Shown: positions 54,455-62,322 of the stretch, piece by piece
Layout of the letters: each line of letters starts with the position of its first letter
How positions within the stretch are numbered: the first letter of the stretch is position 1
Assembly (NCBI GenBank): GCA_035549195.1
Contig: DASZRK010000017.1
Span: 310,001-374,000, forward strand
DNA from: a bacterium
Lineage (GTDB): Bacteria > Oederibacteriota > Muellerivitia > Muellerivitales > Muellerivitaceae
Length of the DNA: 64,000 nt
Reading direction: 5' to 3'
The notes under the pieces: model-generated
Told to the model about the DNA's origin: nothing
Seen by the model: the letters and a program-made list of their open reading frames with translations, nothing else
The model's database searches: none
Translations under genes and position numbers: made by a program

Positions 54455-55059
54455 GGGTCCTCCCCTTGCTTGGCGGGGTAACCGGCCTTGGTCCAGGCGG
54501 GCCAGCCGTCCTGGAAAACCTTCACGTTCGTGTATCCCTGGGCCCGCAGCGTTTCGGCCACTTGCAGGGAAAGGTCGCAATCGCCCCCATGGCAATAGGC
54601 CACGATCTCCTTCGCCTTGTCGGGGAGCTGGGGCATGACCCGGGGCGCGAAAAGATCCAGTTCGTTGCCGTAGAAGTTCAGGGCGCCGGGGATATGGCCC
54701 TCTTGGTATTCCTCGGGTTTGCGGGCGTCCAGGAAGACCGCCGTACCCTTTTGAAAACGCGCGAAGGTGCCCTGAAGGCTCAAACGGGGAATGGAGGAGG
54801 GCCGGGGAACATCCCGCGTGGAGGACGGATGAGTGGGGGATGTCCCCAGGCCGGCATAGGTCACGGGCGCATGGGAGTCCGGGGGAGGGGAAGCCTTGCG
54901 GGGTTGGACCTTGAGCTCGATCCCGTCGGCGTAGAAGGCGTTGAAGAACACCCCGAAGGCGGAGGCGGCGAGGAAGAGGACGGCCGCACCCTTCCAGGAC
55001 CCGGCCAGGGCCTGGGGGAAAGAGGGGGAGGAAACACCCTTCGTGGGTTTGGTCCGCAT
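54451..55059 (-). CDS. Membrane-anchored rhodanese-like sulfurtransferase
   Basis: A 202-residue protein: a basic N-terminus, one membrane anchor (about 24-42), a Pro/Ser/Thr-rich linker and a C-terminal rhodanese domain (about 95-195). The active-site loop is YCHGGDCDLS, with Cys156 as the probable catalytic residue and Cys161 as a second thiol. The substrate-site segment FLDARKPEEYQEGHIPGALN is typical. The catalytic domain faces the periplasm if the anchor is oriented by its positive N-terminus. It is coupled to the DoxX/MauE-like gene, pointing to periplasmic thiol or sulfur transfer. Confidence 0.85.
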   Translation of the reverse strand: MRTKPTKGVSSPSFPQALAGSWKGAAVLFLAASAFGVFFNAFYADGIELKVQPRKASPPPDSHAPVTYAGLGTSPTHPSSTRDVPRPSSIPRLSLQGTFARFQKGTAVFLDARKPEEYQEGHIPGALNFYGNELDLFAPRVMPQLPDKAKEIVAYCHGGDCDLSLQVAETLRAQGYTNVKVFQDGWPAWTKAGYPAKQGEDP

Positions 55060-55185
55060 GGTTTTTCTATTCTAAGGGCCGGGGGCCATATTTCAAGGAA
55101 GGGACCTACGACCGCCGCTTCTTCCCTCGGCCCGGACCTTTTCCCTATAGAATGGTCGCACTCGATGCAAGGAAAGGAGGAGCCC

Positions 55186-56286
55186 GTGGCCGATCAGATC
55201 AAGATCTCGCGGCAGAACATCTTTGTCATCGCCTTCTTCGCCCTCCTGCTGGGCCTCTTGAGCCTGCTCTTCTCGCTATTGGAGCCTTTCCTACGTTCCT
55301 TCGTTTGGGCCACCATCTTTGTGATGGTCTTTTACCCGGTCTATTCCTTCCTCTTCCGTTCCACGGGGAAGCGGCCGACCCTGGCGGCCTTCCTTTCCAC
55401 GCTCTTCGTCATGGGTCTTTTGGCGTTGCCCGGATTCTTCATAGCCGTCAACCTGGGCCGGGAGATCCCCCGGGCCTACGCCTTCCTTTCCACCGCCCAA
55501 TGGGACGAGAAAAGCCAGATGGTCCTCACCCAGATCCAGAGCATCCACTTGGGCGATTGGCTCAAGGATTGGGGCATCGACCCGACCCAATACGACGCGG
55601 TCATCCAAAAGCAGGTCTCGGGCGCCCTGGAGAACCTCTCCAAGACGCTGCTGACCCGTTTCTCCGAGGTCTTCGCCAACATCGCCCGCTTCGCCCTGGA
55701 GGTGGTGCTGGTCTGCGTGGCCCTTTTCTTCTTCTTCCGGGATGGGGCCCGCCTGGCCCATCGGGCCGTCGAGATGCTCCCCCTGGAGAAAGACCACCGC
55801 GAAAAGGTCGCCCGGACATTCTCCGACACCGTGACGGCGGTGGTACGGGCCATCTTCCTGACCGCGGTGGCCCAGGGCGTCATGTCGGGGATCGGCTTCG
55901 CGGTGGCGGGCGTTCCCGTTCCCATCCTGCTGGGGTTGGTGGCCTTCGTGAATTCCTTCATCCCTTTCCTGGGGGCGGCCTCCGTCTGGATCCCGGTCAG
56001 CCTGTGGCTCTTCTACAACGGTCAAGTGGCCGCGGGGGTGGGGATGCTCCTTTGGGGCGGGGTCATCAGCGTGGTGGATAACGTCCTCAAGCCCTGGATC
56101 ATCGGCAACCGGGCCCAACTGCCCCTCTTCTGGCTTTTCTTCACGACCCTGGGAGGCCTGAAGGTCTACGGCATCCTGGGCATCTTCCTGGGCCCGATCA
56201 TCCTTTCCATGGGGCTGGCTTTCCTGACCATCTACCGGGACGTTTACCTGAGCGTCCGCAAGGCCCCGGCGCGGGCGAAGCGCTGA
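55186..56286 (+). CDS. AI-2E family transporter (PerM-like permease)
   Basis: A 366-residue membrane protein of the AI-2E/PerM/UPF0118 family with about seven to eight helices. The GTG at 55186 is chosen because AAGGAGG lies five bases upstream; an in-frame ATG at 55165 lacks a site. Family segments are PVYSFLFRSTGKRP, the soluble loop around residue 90-160, FFFRDGARL, and the conserved C-terminal FIPFLGAASVWIPV, DNVLKPWIIGNRAQLP and GLKVYGILGIFLGP. Members export small solutes, but substrates are seldom known. It is divergent from the rhodanese gene. Confidence 0.92.
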   Translation: MADQIKISRQNIFVIAFFALLLGLLSLLFSLLEPFLRSFVWATIFVMVFYPVYSFLFRSTGKRPTLAAFLSTLFVMGLLALPGFFIAVNLGREIPRAYAFLSTAQWDEKSQMVLTQIQSIHLGDWLKDWGIDPTQYDAVIQKQVSGALENLSKTLLTRFSEVFANIARFALEVVLVCVALFFFFRDGARLAHRAVEMLPLEKDHREKVARTFSDTVTAVVRAIFLTAVAQGVMSGIGFAVAGVPVPILLGLVAFVNSFIPFLGAASVWIPVSLWLFYNGQVAAGVGMLLWGGVISVVDNVLKPWIIGNRAQLPLFWLFFTTLGGLKVYGILGIFLGPIILSMGLAFLTIYRDVYLSVRKAPARAKR

Positions 56287-56388
56287 AAAAGCCCTTCCAG
56301 TCCCGCCGGGAGGTTGCAATGCCCCCGTGGCCCCTTTCAGAATGGATCGTTCCCTTTACCTTTTTTCCATAAGAGATCGGAGGTCCCG

Positions 56389-57510
56389 ATGCGTTACCGA
56401 TGGCTGGGCAATACAGGATTGAAGGTCAGTGAGATCGGCTTCGGGGCCTGGGCCATCGGGGGCGCATGGTGGGGCCCTCAGGACGACAGCGACTCCCGGC
56501 TGGCGCTCCATCAGGCCCTCGATATGGGCTGCAATTTCATCGACACCGCTTGGGTCTATGGCGACGGCCATAGCGAAAGGCTCATCGGGGAGGTCCTGAA
56601 GGAACGCCGGGAGAGCCCGATCGTGGCCACCAAGGTCCCTCCGAAGAACTGGCAGTGGGACAACGCGCCCGGCACGCCGCTTTCCTCCACCTTTCCCGGG
56701 GACTGGGTGAAACAAAAGGCCGAGGAATCCCTCGCGCACCTGGGCTTGGAAAGGATCGACGTCCTTCAACTGCACACCTGGCACGGGGACTGGAACCGCC
56801 AGGCCGAGCCGCTCCTCAAGGCGGTGGGCGAACTGAAACGGGAGGGGAAGATCCGGGCCTTCGGGATCTCGCTCCGGGACAAAGGGAGCGACGAGGCCAA
56901 CGACCTGATCCGTTGGCGTCAGGTGGACAGCCTGCAGATCTTCTTCAATCTCTTCTACCAGGAACCCATCCGGAAGGTCTTCCCCCTGGCGCAAACCTAC
57001 AACGTGGGCGTCATCGCGCGCGTGCCACTCGCCTTCGGCGCCTTGAGCGGGAGGTTCACGGAAAAGACCCGTTTCCTCGGGGACGACCACCGGGCCCGGC
57101 TCTATACGGGCGAAGGGATGACCACGACCTTGAAGAAGGTGAAGAAGCTGGATTTCCTGAAGGATCGTTCGCGGTCCCTGGCCGACGCTTCCATCCTTTG
57201 GACCCTGGCCCATCCGGCGGTCTCCACGTCCATTCCCGGGATCCGCAACCCATCCCAAGCCAGGACGAACTGCCGGGTGGGCGACCTGCCGCCGCTCCCC
57301 TCCCTTGCCGTCAAAAAATCCCAGGCCCTCTATACGAAGAACTTCGGCCTCCCGGTCAAGCCTGCGGCCTCGTTGGAAGGCGTTCCCGCGGTGCTCATCT
57401 CCGGGTTCAAAGCGGGGAAGGTCCCATCCGTGAAAAAGAAGGCCGGGAAAAGGACGGCGCGCAAACCCGTTCGGCGTCCCGTCAAGAAGGGAAAGGGCAA
57501 AAGGAAATGA
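56389..57510 (+). CDS. Aldo/keto reductase with Lys/Arg-rich C-terminal tail
   Basis: A 373-residue protein. The ATG at 56389 follows GGAGG six bases upstream. The catalytic tetrad is visible: Asp52 and Tyr57 (DTAWVYG), Lys82 (VATKVPP) and His129 (LQLHTWH). The NADPH-site segment SIPGIRNPSQARTN is near 285. The barrel is typical of the general AKR family. The last 30 residues are very basic (VKKKAGKRTARKPVRRPVKK and on), like a nucleic-acid-binding tail, which is unusual for an AKR. The stop overlaps the NUDIX start by four bases. Confidence 0.9.
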   Translation: MRYRWLGNTGLKVSEIGFGAWAIGGAWWGPQDDSDSRLALHQALDMGCNFIDTAWVYGDGHSERLIGEVLKERRESPIVATKVPPKNWQWDNAPGTPLSSTFPGDWVKQKAEESLAHLGLERIDVLQLHTWHGDWNRQAEPLLKAVGELKREGKIRAFGISLRDKGSDEANDLIRWRQVDSLQIFFNLFYQEPIRKVFPLAQTYNVGVIARVPLAFGALSGRFTEKTRFLGDDHRARLYTGEGMTTTLKKVKKLDFLKDRSRSLADASILWTLAHPAVSTSIPGIRNPSQARTNCRVGDLPPLPSLAVKKSQALYTKNFGLPVKPAASLEGVPAVLISGFKAGKVPSVKKKAGKRTARKPVRRPVKKGKGKRK

Positions 57511-58064
57511 TCCAACCTTGGAAAAAGAACCGCGAGAGGACCGATTACGACTGCGGATTCTTCCAGGTGAGCGTCCAGCATAGTGCCTCGCCCATCACGG
57601 GCAAGGAGCATCCCTTTTACGTGCTCTCCACCCGGAATTGGACCAATGTCATCGCGTTGACGCCGGAGAAGAAACTGTTGATGGTCGAACAATTCCGACA
57701 TGGCTCCCAGGCCCTGAGCCTGGAGGTGCCCGGCGGCGCGGTGGATCCCCAGGAAAGCCCCTTGGAGGCGGCCAAGAGGGAACTGCGGGAGGAAACGGGC
57801 TACGAGGCCGACGAATGGCATTTACTGGGGGATGTACGCCCCAACCCGGCCATTTTGGACAACCATTGCCACCTTTACCTGGCCCTGGGGGCCCGGCCGG
57901 CCGGGGAACTGCGCTTGGATGAGGCGGAGGAGCTGGAGGTGAGCCTGCATGATCTGGAACGCATCCCAGGGCTTGTACAAAGCGGACGGATCCACCATTC
58001 CCTTGTCTTGGCCGCCTTCCTTCTCCTGGATCTTTTTAAGGCGAAAAATCCGGGCAAAATTTGA
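57507..58064 (+). CDS. NUDIX hydrolase (ADP-ribose pyrophosphatase-like)
   Basis: A 185-residue NUDIX protein. The Nudix box runs from Gly76 to Tyr99 (GGAVDPQESPLEAAKRE then LREETGY), with the catalytic glutamates intact. The preceding LLMVEQFRHGSQALSLEVPGG is typical of the ADP-ribose/sugar-nucleotide pyrophosphatase group. It cleaves X-linked nucleoside diphosphates. It is coupled to the aldo/keto reductase. No signal peptide. Confidence 0.9.
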   Translation: MIQPWKKNRERTDYDCGFFQVSVQHSASPITGKEHPFYVLSTRNWTNVIALTPEKKLLMVEQFRHGSQALSLEVPGGAVDPQESPLEAAKRELREETGYEADEWHLLGDVRPNPAILDNHCHLYLALGARPAGELRLDEAEELEVSLHDLERIPGLVQSGRIHHSLVLAAFLLLDLFKAKNPGKI

Positions 58065-58206
58065 AAATCATAAGGGTGGCGACAAGCGTTCCAGCCCGGA
58101 CCCCAATTCCTATGGCATCCTCTTGCGGCGGGTTTTGAAAAAGTGTAGCTTCAAGTCGTAAGAAGAACGCCAATCCTTCCCGAATGGAACCGAAAGAGGT
58201 GCAAGG

Positions 58207-58791
58207 ATGTCCCGAGTTTGCGTATTTATCGACGGCAGCAATCTTTATTTCGCGCTCAAGCGCAACAACAAGATGACCCGGGTGGACTACTATCAGTTCT
58301 CCCTGGCCCTGGCGGGCAAGGACCGGCAATTGGTCCGGACCTTCTATTACAACGCGACCTTCGACTCGAACCATTTCTCCGACAAGGCCAAGAGCCAGCA
58401 GTCCTTCTTCGACTCGCTCGACCGCACGCCTTACCTGGAACTTCGCTTGGGACGGATCATCCAGAACCGGGAGGGCCACCGCATGGAGAAGGGCGTGGAC
58501 GTCCGCATGGCCGGCGACATGGTCTATTACGCCGCCCGGGATTTCTACGATACCGCGATCGTCGTCACGGAGGACCAGGACTTCGCCCCCTCTATGGGGT
58601 TGGTCAAGGAACTGGGCAAGCATGTGGAGTTGGCCGCATTCCCCGACGCGCAGAACCGGGAGATGGTGCGGGCCGCGGACCGGGTCCTGGGGCTCGATGA
58701 GGTCGTCCATGGAAGCGCCGCGCTGATCTTCCCTCCGGCGCAAACATCCGAGGACCGGACCCAGGACGTGGAGATGGCCTTCGGGGTCTGA
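58207..58791 (+). CDS. NYN-domain putative ribonuclease (LabA/DUF88-like)
   Basis: A 194-residue PIN-like NYN-domain protein. Conserved acids are in VFIDGSNLYF (Asp9), KGVDVRMAGDM and VTEDQDFAPSMGLVKELGK. These match the LabA/DUF88 family of predicted RNA nucleases. A short Pro/Thr tail follows about residue 175. The gene has its own 142-bp upstream gap and an efficient terminator, so it is likely a single-gene unit. Confidence 0.87.
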   Translation: MSRVCVFIDGSNLYFALKRNNKMTRVDYYQFSLALAGKDRQLVRTFYYNATFDSNHFSDKAKSQQSFFDSLDRTPYLELRLGRIIQNREGHRMEKGVDVRMAGDMVYYAARDFYDTAIVVTEDQDFAPSMGLVKELGKHVELAAFPDAQNREMVRAADRVLGLDEVVHGSAALIFPPAQTSEDRTQDVEMAFGV

Positions 58792-58814
58792 CCCAAAGCG
58801 AAGGACGAGGACCG

Positions 58815-58847
58815 AAGCGGCCCGAGGGGAACCTCCGGCCGCTTTTT
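58815..58847 (+). terminator. Rho-independent terminator after the NYN gene
   Basis: Stem AAGCGGCC/GGCCGCTT encloses a second stem GAGG/CCTC with loop GGAA, followed by T residues. It abuts the stop codon of the convergent radical SAM gene (58847-58849). Confidence 0.82.
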
Positions 58848-59824
58848 CATTTCTCGAAGAGCTCACCCTGTTTCTCCCCGAAGATCCTCCGCCAGCGGCC
58901 TTGAACACCATAAACTGCCCGAAAACTGTCCACTTTTCCCCGAAGTGCCTGTAAATAGGCCTCGTTCGGATAGCTTCGGGAGCCGTAGAGACGCCTGGTC
59001 TTTTCCCAGGCCTCGGGGTTCCATTGGCGAAGCCGGGCGAAATAATAATCCCGTACGACCGCGCCCTTGAGCTGCAGGACGTTATAGATGAAGTAATCCA
59101 CCCCGACCTCGGCCCCCAGCCGCACGATGGATCCGATGGCTTCGTCCGAATCGGTCACGAAGGGGATGATCGGCATCAAGTGGATGCCACAGGGGATGCG
59201 GTGGGCCTTCAAAGCCCGCAAGGTCTCCACCCGGCGCTCGATAGGCGCGGCGTGGGGCTCCAGGAATTTCTTCAAGGCCGGGTCCAGCGTGGTCAGGGTC
59301 ATGGCGACCCCGACTTGGGCGCGGTCCCTTAAGCTCTCCAACACGTCCAGGTCCCGCAGCACTAGGTCCGATTTGGTGGAAAAAACCGCAGGCCAACGGT
59401 ATTTGGCCAGGAGCGTGAAAGCACCCCGGGCCAAGCCATACTTTTTCTCGGCGGGTTGGTAAGGGTCGGTGGCGGCGCCCAGGCTCACCCAGTCCTTGTG
59501 TTTGCGGGAGTTGGAAAGTTCCCCTTCCAGCACCTCCAAAAGGTTCACCTTCACCTGGATCTTGCGTTGGAAGTCGAAGGTGTTCTGGAAACCGAGGAAC
59601 CAATGGGTGTAGCGGGCGAAACAGAAAGGGCAGCCGTGCCGGCATCCCCGGTAGAGGTTCAGGGTGTAATAGGACGGCTTGGGACGGTAGGGAAGACGGG
59701 TGTGATGAAGGGCAGTCTTGACCTTCATCTCGATGTATTCGACCTGGCGCGGGTCGTCGTCCACTTCCGTATAAACGGGGGTGAGCGACGAGTCCAGCCT
59801 GGGGGCGGGTACGTGTGGACGCAT
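58847..59824 (-). CDS. SPL-like radical SAM protein (Rv2578c type)
   Basis: A 325-residue radical SAM enzyme of the spore-photoproduct-lyase-like group. The 4Fe-4S motif is Cys61-x3-Cys65-x2-Cys68 in YRGCRHGCPFCFAR. The SAM-barrel strands follow with LGAATDPYQPAEKK, FSTKSDLVLRDLDVL, VAMTLTTLDP and IPCGIHLMPIIPFVTDS. Characterised SPL repairs DNA photoproducts; the role of this subgroup is unproven. Its position next to lexA and radC fits a repair function, but that is context only. Confidence 0.85.
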   Translation of the reverse strand: MRPHVPAPRLDSSLTPVYTEVDDDPRQVEYIEMKVKTALHHTRLPYRPKPSYYTLNLYRGCRHGCPFCFARYTHWFLGFQNTFDFQRKIQVKVNLLEVLEGELSNSRKHKDWVSLGAATDPYQPAEKKYGLARGAFTLLAKYRWPAVFSTKSDLVLRDLDVLESLRDRAQVGVAMTLTTLDPALKKFLEPHAAPIERRVETLRALKAHRIPCGIHLMPIIPFVTDSDEAIGSIVRLGAEVGVDYFIYNVLQLKGAVVRDYYFARLRQWNPEAWEKTRRLYGSRSYPNEAYLQALRGKVDSFRAVYGVQGRWRRIFGEKQGELFEK

Positions 59825-59902
59825 GGGGATCTACCATGAATAGGCGAACGAAGAACGGGTCCCGGCGGATGGCGGGTCCTAGGACGAAGGGGCGAATGCC
59901 CC

Positions 59903-60520
59903 CTAGCGGGGACTGAAGACCCCGACGACCTTGCCGATGATCCGGAAATCCTGCTTCTCGTTGACCACGATGGGTTCGTATTTAGGGTTGGCCGGTTCCA
60001 GCACGACCAGGTTGGACCTCTTCTTGAAGGTCTTCACCGTGGCCTCGCCCTCGATGAGGGCCACGACGATGTCCCCGGGCGTGGCGTGGGTGGTCTGCTG
60101 CACGATGACCTTGTCGCCCGGCAGGATATGGGCGTTCAACATGGAATCCCCGCGTACGGTCAGGGCGAAAAGGTTGCGGCCGCCCCGGGCCATGGAAGGG
60201 TCCACCACCATGGTGCTTTCCCGGTTCTCCTCCGCCAGTAAAGGAAGTCCCGCCGCGACTTTCCCCAGCACAGGGATGGAAATGCCGACGGAAGAATCCT
60301 CGACCACCCGCAAACCCCGCGCAGTGCGGTCCTCGCGTTCCAAGTAGCCCTTTTCCTCCAAGGCCAGCAAATGTTTGCGGGCGCTCTGGGGGGAGTTCCA
60401 TTTGAAGTGGCGCATCACTTCGCGCACGGTGGGGGGACGGTGATCCTCCATGAGATGGTCCTGCACGTATTTCAGGACGCTGCGCTGGATGTCGGTCAGG
60501 GGTTCGTCGCTGGGCGCCAT
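59903..60520 (-). CDS. lexA: SOS-response repressor LexA
   Basis: A 205-residue LexA with a winged-helix N-terminal domain (LTDIQRSVLKYVQDHLMED, then RPPTVREVMRHF) and an S24 autoprotease domain. The self-cleavage bond is Ala90-Gly91 in KVAAGLP. The catalytic pair is Ser126 in RGDSM and Lys163 in EATVKTF. The ATG at 60520 is chosen over upstream codons because GGAGG lies five bases before it. RecA-stimulated cleavage derepresses DNA-repair genes. The recognition helix region (NSPQSARKHLLAL) differs from E. coli LexA, so a different operator is expected. A strong palindrome is found in the shared promoter with radC. Confidence 0.96.
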   Translation of the reverse strand: MAPSDEPLTDIQRSVLKYVQDHLMEDHRPPTVREVMRHFKWNSPQSARKHLLALEEKGYLEREDRTARGLRVVEDSSVGISIPVLGKVAAGLPLLAEENRESTMVVDPSMARGGRNLFALTVRGDSMLNAHILPGDKVIVQQTTHATPGDIVVALIEGEATVKTFKKRSNLVVLEPANPKYEPIVVNEKQDFRIIGKVVGVFSPR

Positions 60521-60550
60521 GGAAGCCTCCAAGGAAAATGTTGTTGCAAG

Positions 60551-60584
60551 GAATACGACCGTATACTAGTATACAGCCGTATTC
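60551..60584. promoter_or_regulatory. Candidate LexA operator between lexA and radC
   Basis: A 34-bp dyad symmetric about 60567.5: the inner perfect palindrome GTATACTAGTATAC (60561-60574) and outer arms GAATACG (60551-60557) and CGTATTC (60578-60584) share one centre. It can also be read as two 12-bp sites, ATACGACCGTAT (60553) and ATACAGCCGTAT (60571), with spacer ACTAGT. TATACT, a -10-like hexamer, occurs on both strands in the centre. The position between lexA and radC fits autoregulation. It does not match the E. coli (CTGT-N8-ACAG) or Bacillus (GAAC-N4-GTTC) boxes. Confidence 0.75.
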
Positions 60585-60609
60585 TTGTCCAGCGAAAAAA
60601 GAGGCTCCC

Positions 60610-61338
60610 ATGGTCGAGATGGACATCCAAAAAGAGATGAAAACCAAGGCCCAGGAAGGGCCCGTCGGCTACCACGCGGGGCACCGGAAACGCTTGAAGG
60701 AGCGTTATGCCGCCCAGGGGCCCGCAGCCCTGGCCCGCCATGAGCTGTTGGAGCTTCTGCTGACCTATTCCATCCCTCATCGGGATACCAAGCCCTACGC
60801 CAAGAAGCTTTTGTCGGTCTTCCAAAGCCTGCGTCGCATCCTGGAAGCGGATATCTCGACCCTGGAGACCTTGGGGGAATTGCCCCCCCAAAGCGCGCTG
60901 CACTTCAAGGCCATGGGAGACCTCTTCCGGGCGGCCCAGGGGGAGGAGTTCAAGCGGGGCCGCGCCATTACCAGCCCCCAGGACGTGGCTTCCTTCCTTC
61001 AAGAACAGATCGGAGGACGTCCCCGGGAGGTCTTCACGATCATTTTCCTCGACCACCGCAACCACCTGTTGGCCTTCGAGCACCTGCAGGAAGGGACGGT
61101 GGACCATACGGCGGTCTATCCCCGGGAGATCCTGCGCCGGGCGATCGATCTGCACGCGACCGGCATGATCCTCGCCCACAACCATCCGGCGGGGAGCCTG
61201 GAACCTTCCGAGGGCGATAAGCAATTGACCCGGCAGGTCCTGACCGCGGCCCGGGCTTTGGGGGTCACGGTGCATGACCATTTGATCCTTACCACCGAGG
61301 GGCATTTCTCGTTCCGCCAGGCGGGGTTGTTGGTTTGA
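60610..61338 (+). CDS. radC: RadC-family JAB-domain protein
   Basis: A 242-residue RadC. The N-terminal helix-hairpin-helix-like part (ALARHELLELLLTYSIPHRDT) precedes a JAB/MPN metal-binding domain (about 115-242) with HNHPAG (His190, His192) and the downstream acid Asp203. The VFTIIFLDHRNHLLAFEHLQEG strand pair is typical. The ATG at 60610 follows GAGG. The biochemical role of RadC is unsettled despite its name. Here it shares an operator region with lexA, so SOS control is likely in this organism. Confidence 0.93.
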   Translation: MVEMDIQKEMKTKAQEGPVGYHAGHRKRLKERYAAQGPAALARHELLELLLTYSIPHRDTKPYAKKLLSVFQSLRRILEADISTLETLGELPPQSALHFKAMGDLFRAAQGEEFKRGRAITSPQDVASFLQEQIGGRPREVFTIIFLDHRNHLLAFEHLQEGTVDHTAVYPREILRRAIDLHATGMILAHNHPAGSLEPSEGDKQLTRQVLTAARALGVTVHDHLILTTEGHFSFRQAGLLV

Positions 61339-61409
61339 GGTTGCATTTTGCCACCTCAAAGAGGTGCGATCCAAAGATCAAAAATGGTGATCTCAAACAA
61401 AGGATTGAA

Positions 61410-61949
61410 ATGACCTATATCGAGAAAGTTGAAAATTCGATTTTTCTTATAAGGGGTTTCAAGGTTTTATTAAGCACAGACCTCGCCATTTTATACGGGG
61501 TTCCTCCAAAAGTTTTCATTCAGGCCGTTAAAAGGAACATCCGCCGTTTTCCTCACGACTTCATGTTCAAATTGACCCATCAAGAAATGGTTTCTCTAAG
61601 GTCACAATTTGTGACCTTAGAGAAAGGTAAGGGAAAATATTCGAAATATCCTCCTTATGCCTTTACGGAACAAGGTGTGGCTATGCTCTCCAGTGTTCTC
61701 AATAGTCCCAAAGCAATCCAAGTGAACATCCAGATCATGCGGACTTTCGTGAAACTTCGACAGCTCATGGCTTCCAATGCGGATCTTGCCAAGAAAATCG
61801 ATGAACTGGAGCGGAAATATGACGGTCACTTTACGGTGGTTTTCGAGGCCATTCGTGAGTTGGTCGCTGTCCCGGCTTCCAAAACCCGGAAGATCGGATT
61901 TTTATCGGAACCACAAATGAAATATGGAGGGGATCATGCAAGAAATTAA
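61410..61949 (+). CDS. AT-rich ORF6N-domain protein
   Basis: A 179-residue protein with the ORF6N DNA-binding domain: FLIRGFKVLLSTDLAILYGV, VKRNIRRFPHDFMFKLT and YPPYAFTEQGVAMLSSVLNS are all typical. The second half is helical (VKLRQLMASNADLAKKIDEL). The ATG at 61410 follows AAAGGA. Base use is AT-rich (23 of 60 G or C at 61441-61500), unlike radC before it, so transfer is likely. ORF6N proteins occur in phages and as lone bacterial genes, with unknown targets. The coding sequence contains a 35-bp perfect palindrome. Its end overlaps the next gene by 14 bases. Confidence 0.85.
   Translation: MTYIEKVENSIFLIRGFKVLLSTDLAILYGVPPKVFIQAVKRNIRRFPHDFMFKLTHQEMVSLRSQFVTLEKGKGKYSKYPPYAFTEQGVAMLSSVLNSPKAIQVNIQIMRTFVKLRQLMASNADLAKKIDELERKYDGHFTVVFEAIRELVAVPASKTRKIGFLSEPQMKYGGDHARN
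61591..61625. repeat. 35-bp perfect palindrome inside the ORF6N gene
   Basis: TTTCTCTAAGGTCACAA (61591-61607) is the exact reverse complement of TTGTGACCTTAGAGAAA (61609-61625), with one T between. It codes for SLRSQFVTLEK and would form a 15-17 bp hairpin in RNA or a symmetric protein-binding site in DNA. Confidence 0.9.
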
Positions 61950-62319
61950 ATCGTCGTTGGAGAAGATCCTGAAAGTGACGGGTATCTTCCGCTTGGAAAA
62001 GAAGAAATGGCCCCTGCATGCGGCCGAACTGCAGGGTTTCGCCCTGGAACTGGGACGGTCCCTGGACCTGACCCAGTTCCACCGTTGCCGTTTCGTGGTG
62101 AAATCGAACCAAGAACTGGTCCTGGATTTCTGCCTCTCGCCGTCGGAGGAGGGTTGGGCCCCCCGGGGGATCATGGAGATGCGGATTCCCGCCGCCGAGG
62201 CCGCGGATACCTTGCCCCTTCAGATGGAAATAAAAAACCTGGAACCCCAAAAGGTGGAGTCCAGGTCTTTTTGTTTCGTCCAGGAAGGTGGCCCCTCGGC
62301 CGCCCGGTTGTCCGCTTGA
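61936..62319 (+). CDS. Small conserved-looking protein of unknown function
   Basis: A 127-residue soluble protein that I do not recognise. The ATG at 61936 is set by GGAGGGG four bases upstream, inside the end of the ORF6N gene. It begins with an amphipathic helix (IKSSLEKILKVTGIFRLEKK), then a mixed strand region (RCRFVVKSNQELVLDFCLS) and a strand-rich end. Composition returns to G+C-rich, so the AT-rich segment ends at this start. It is convergent with fabI, three bases apart. Confidence 0.65.
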   Translation: MQEIKSSLEKILKVTGIFRLEKKKWPLHAAELQGFALELGRSLDLTQFHRCRFVVKSNQELVLDFCLSPSEEGWAPRGIMEMRIPAAEAADTLPLQMEIKNLEPQKVESRSFCFVQEGGPSAARLSA

Positions 62320-62322
62320 GGC

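Noticed and set aside
61335-61949. Prophage remnant suggested by the ORF6N gene
   Set aside because: No integrase, structural phage gene, tRNA target or attachment repeat is seen; ORF6N genes often stand alone.
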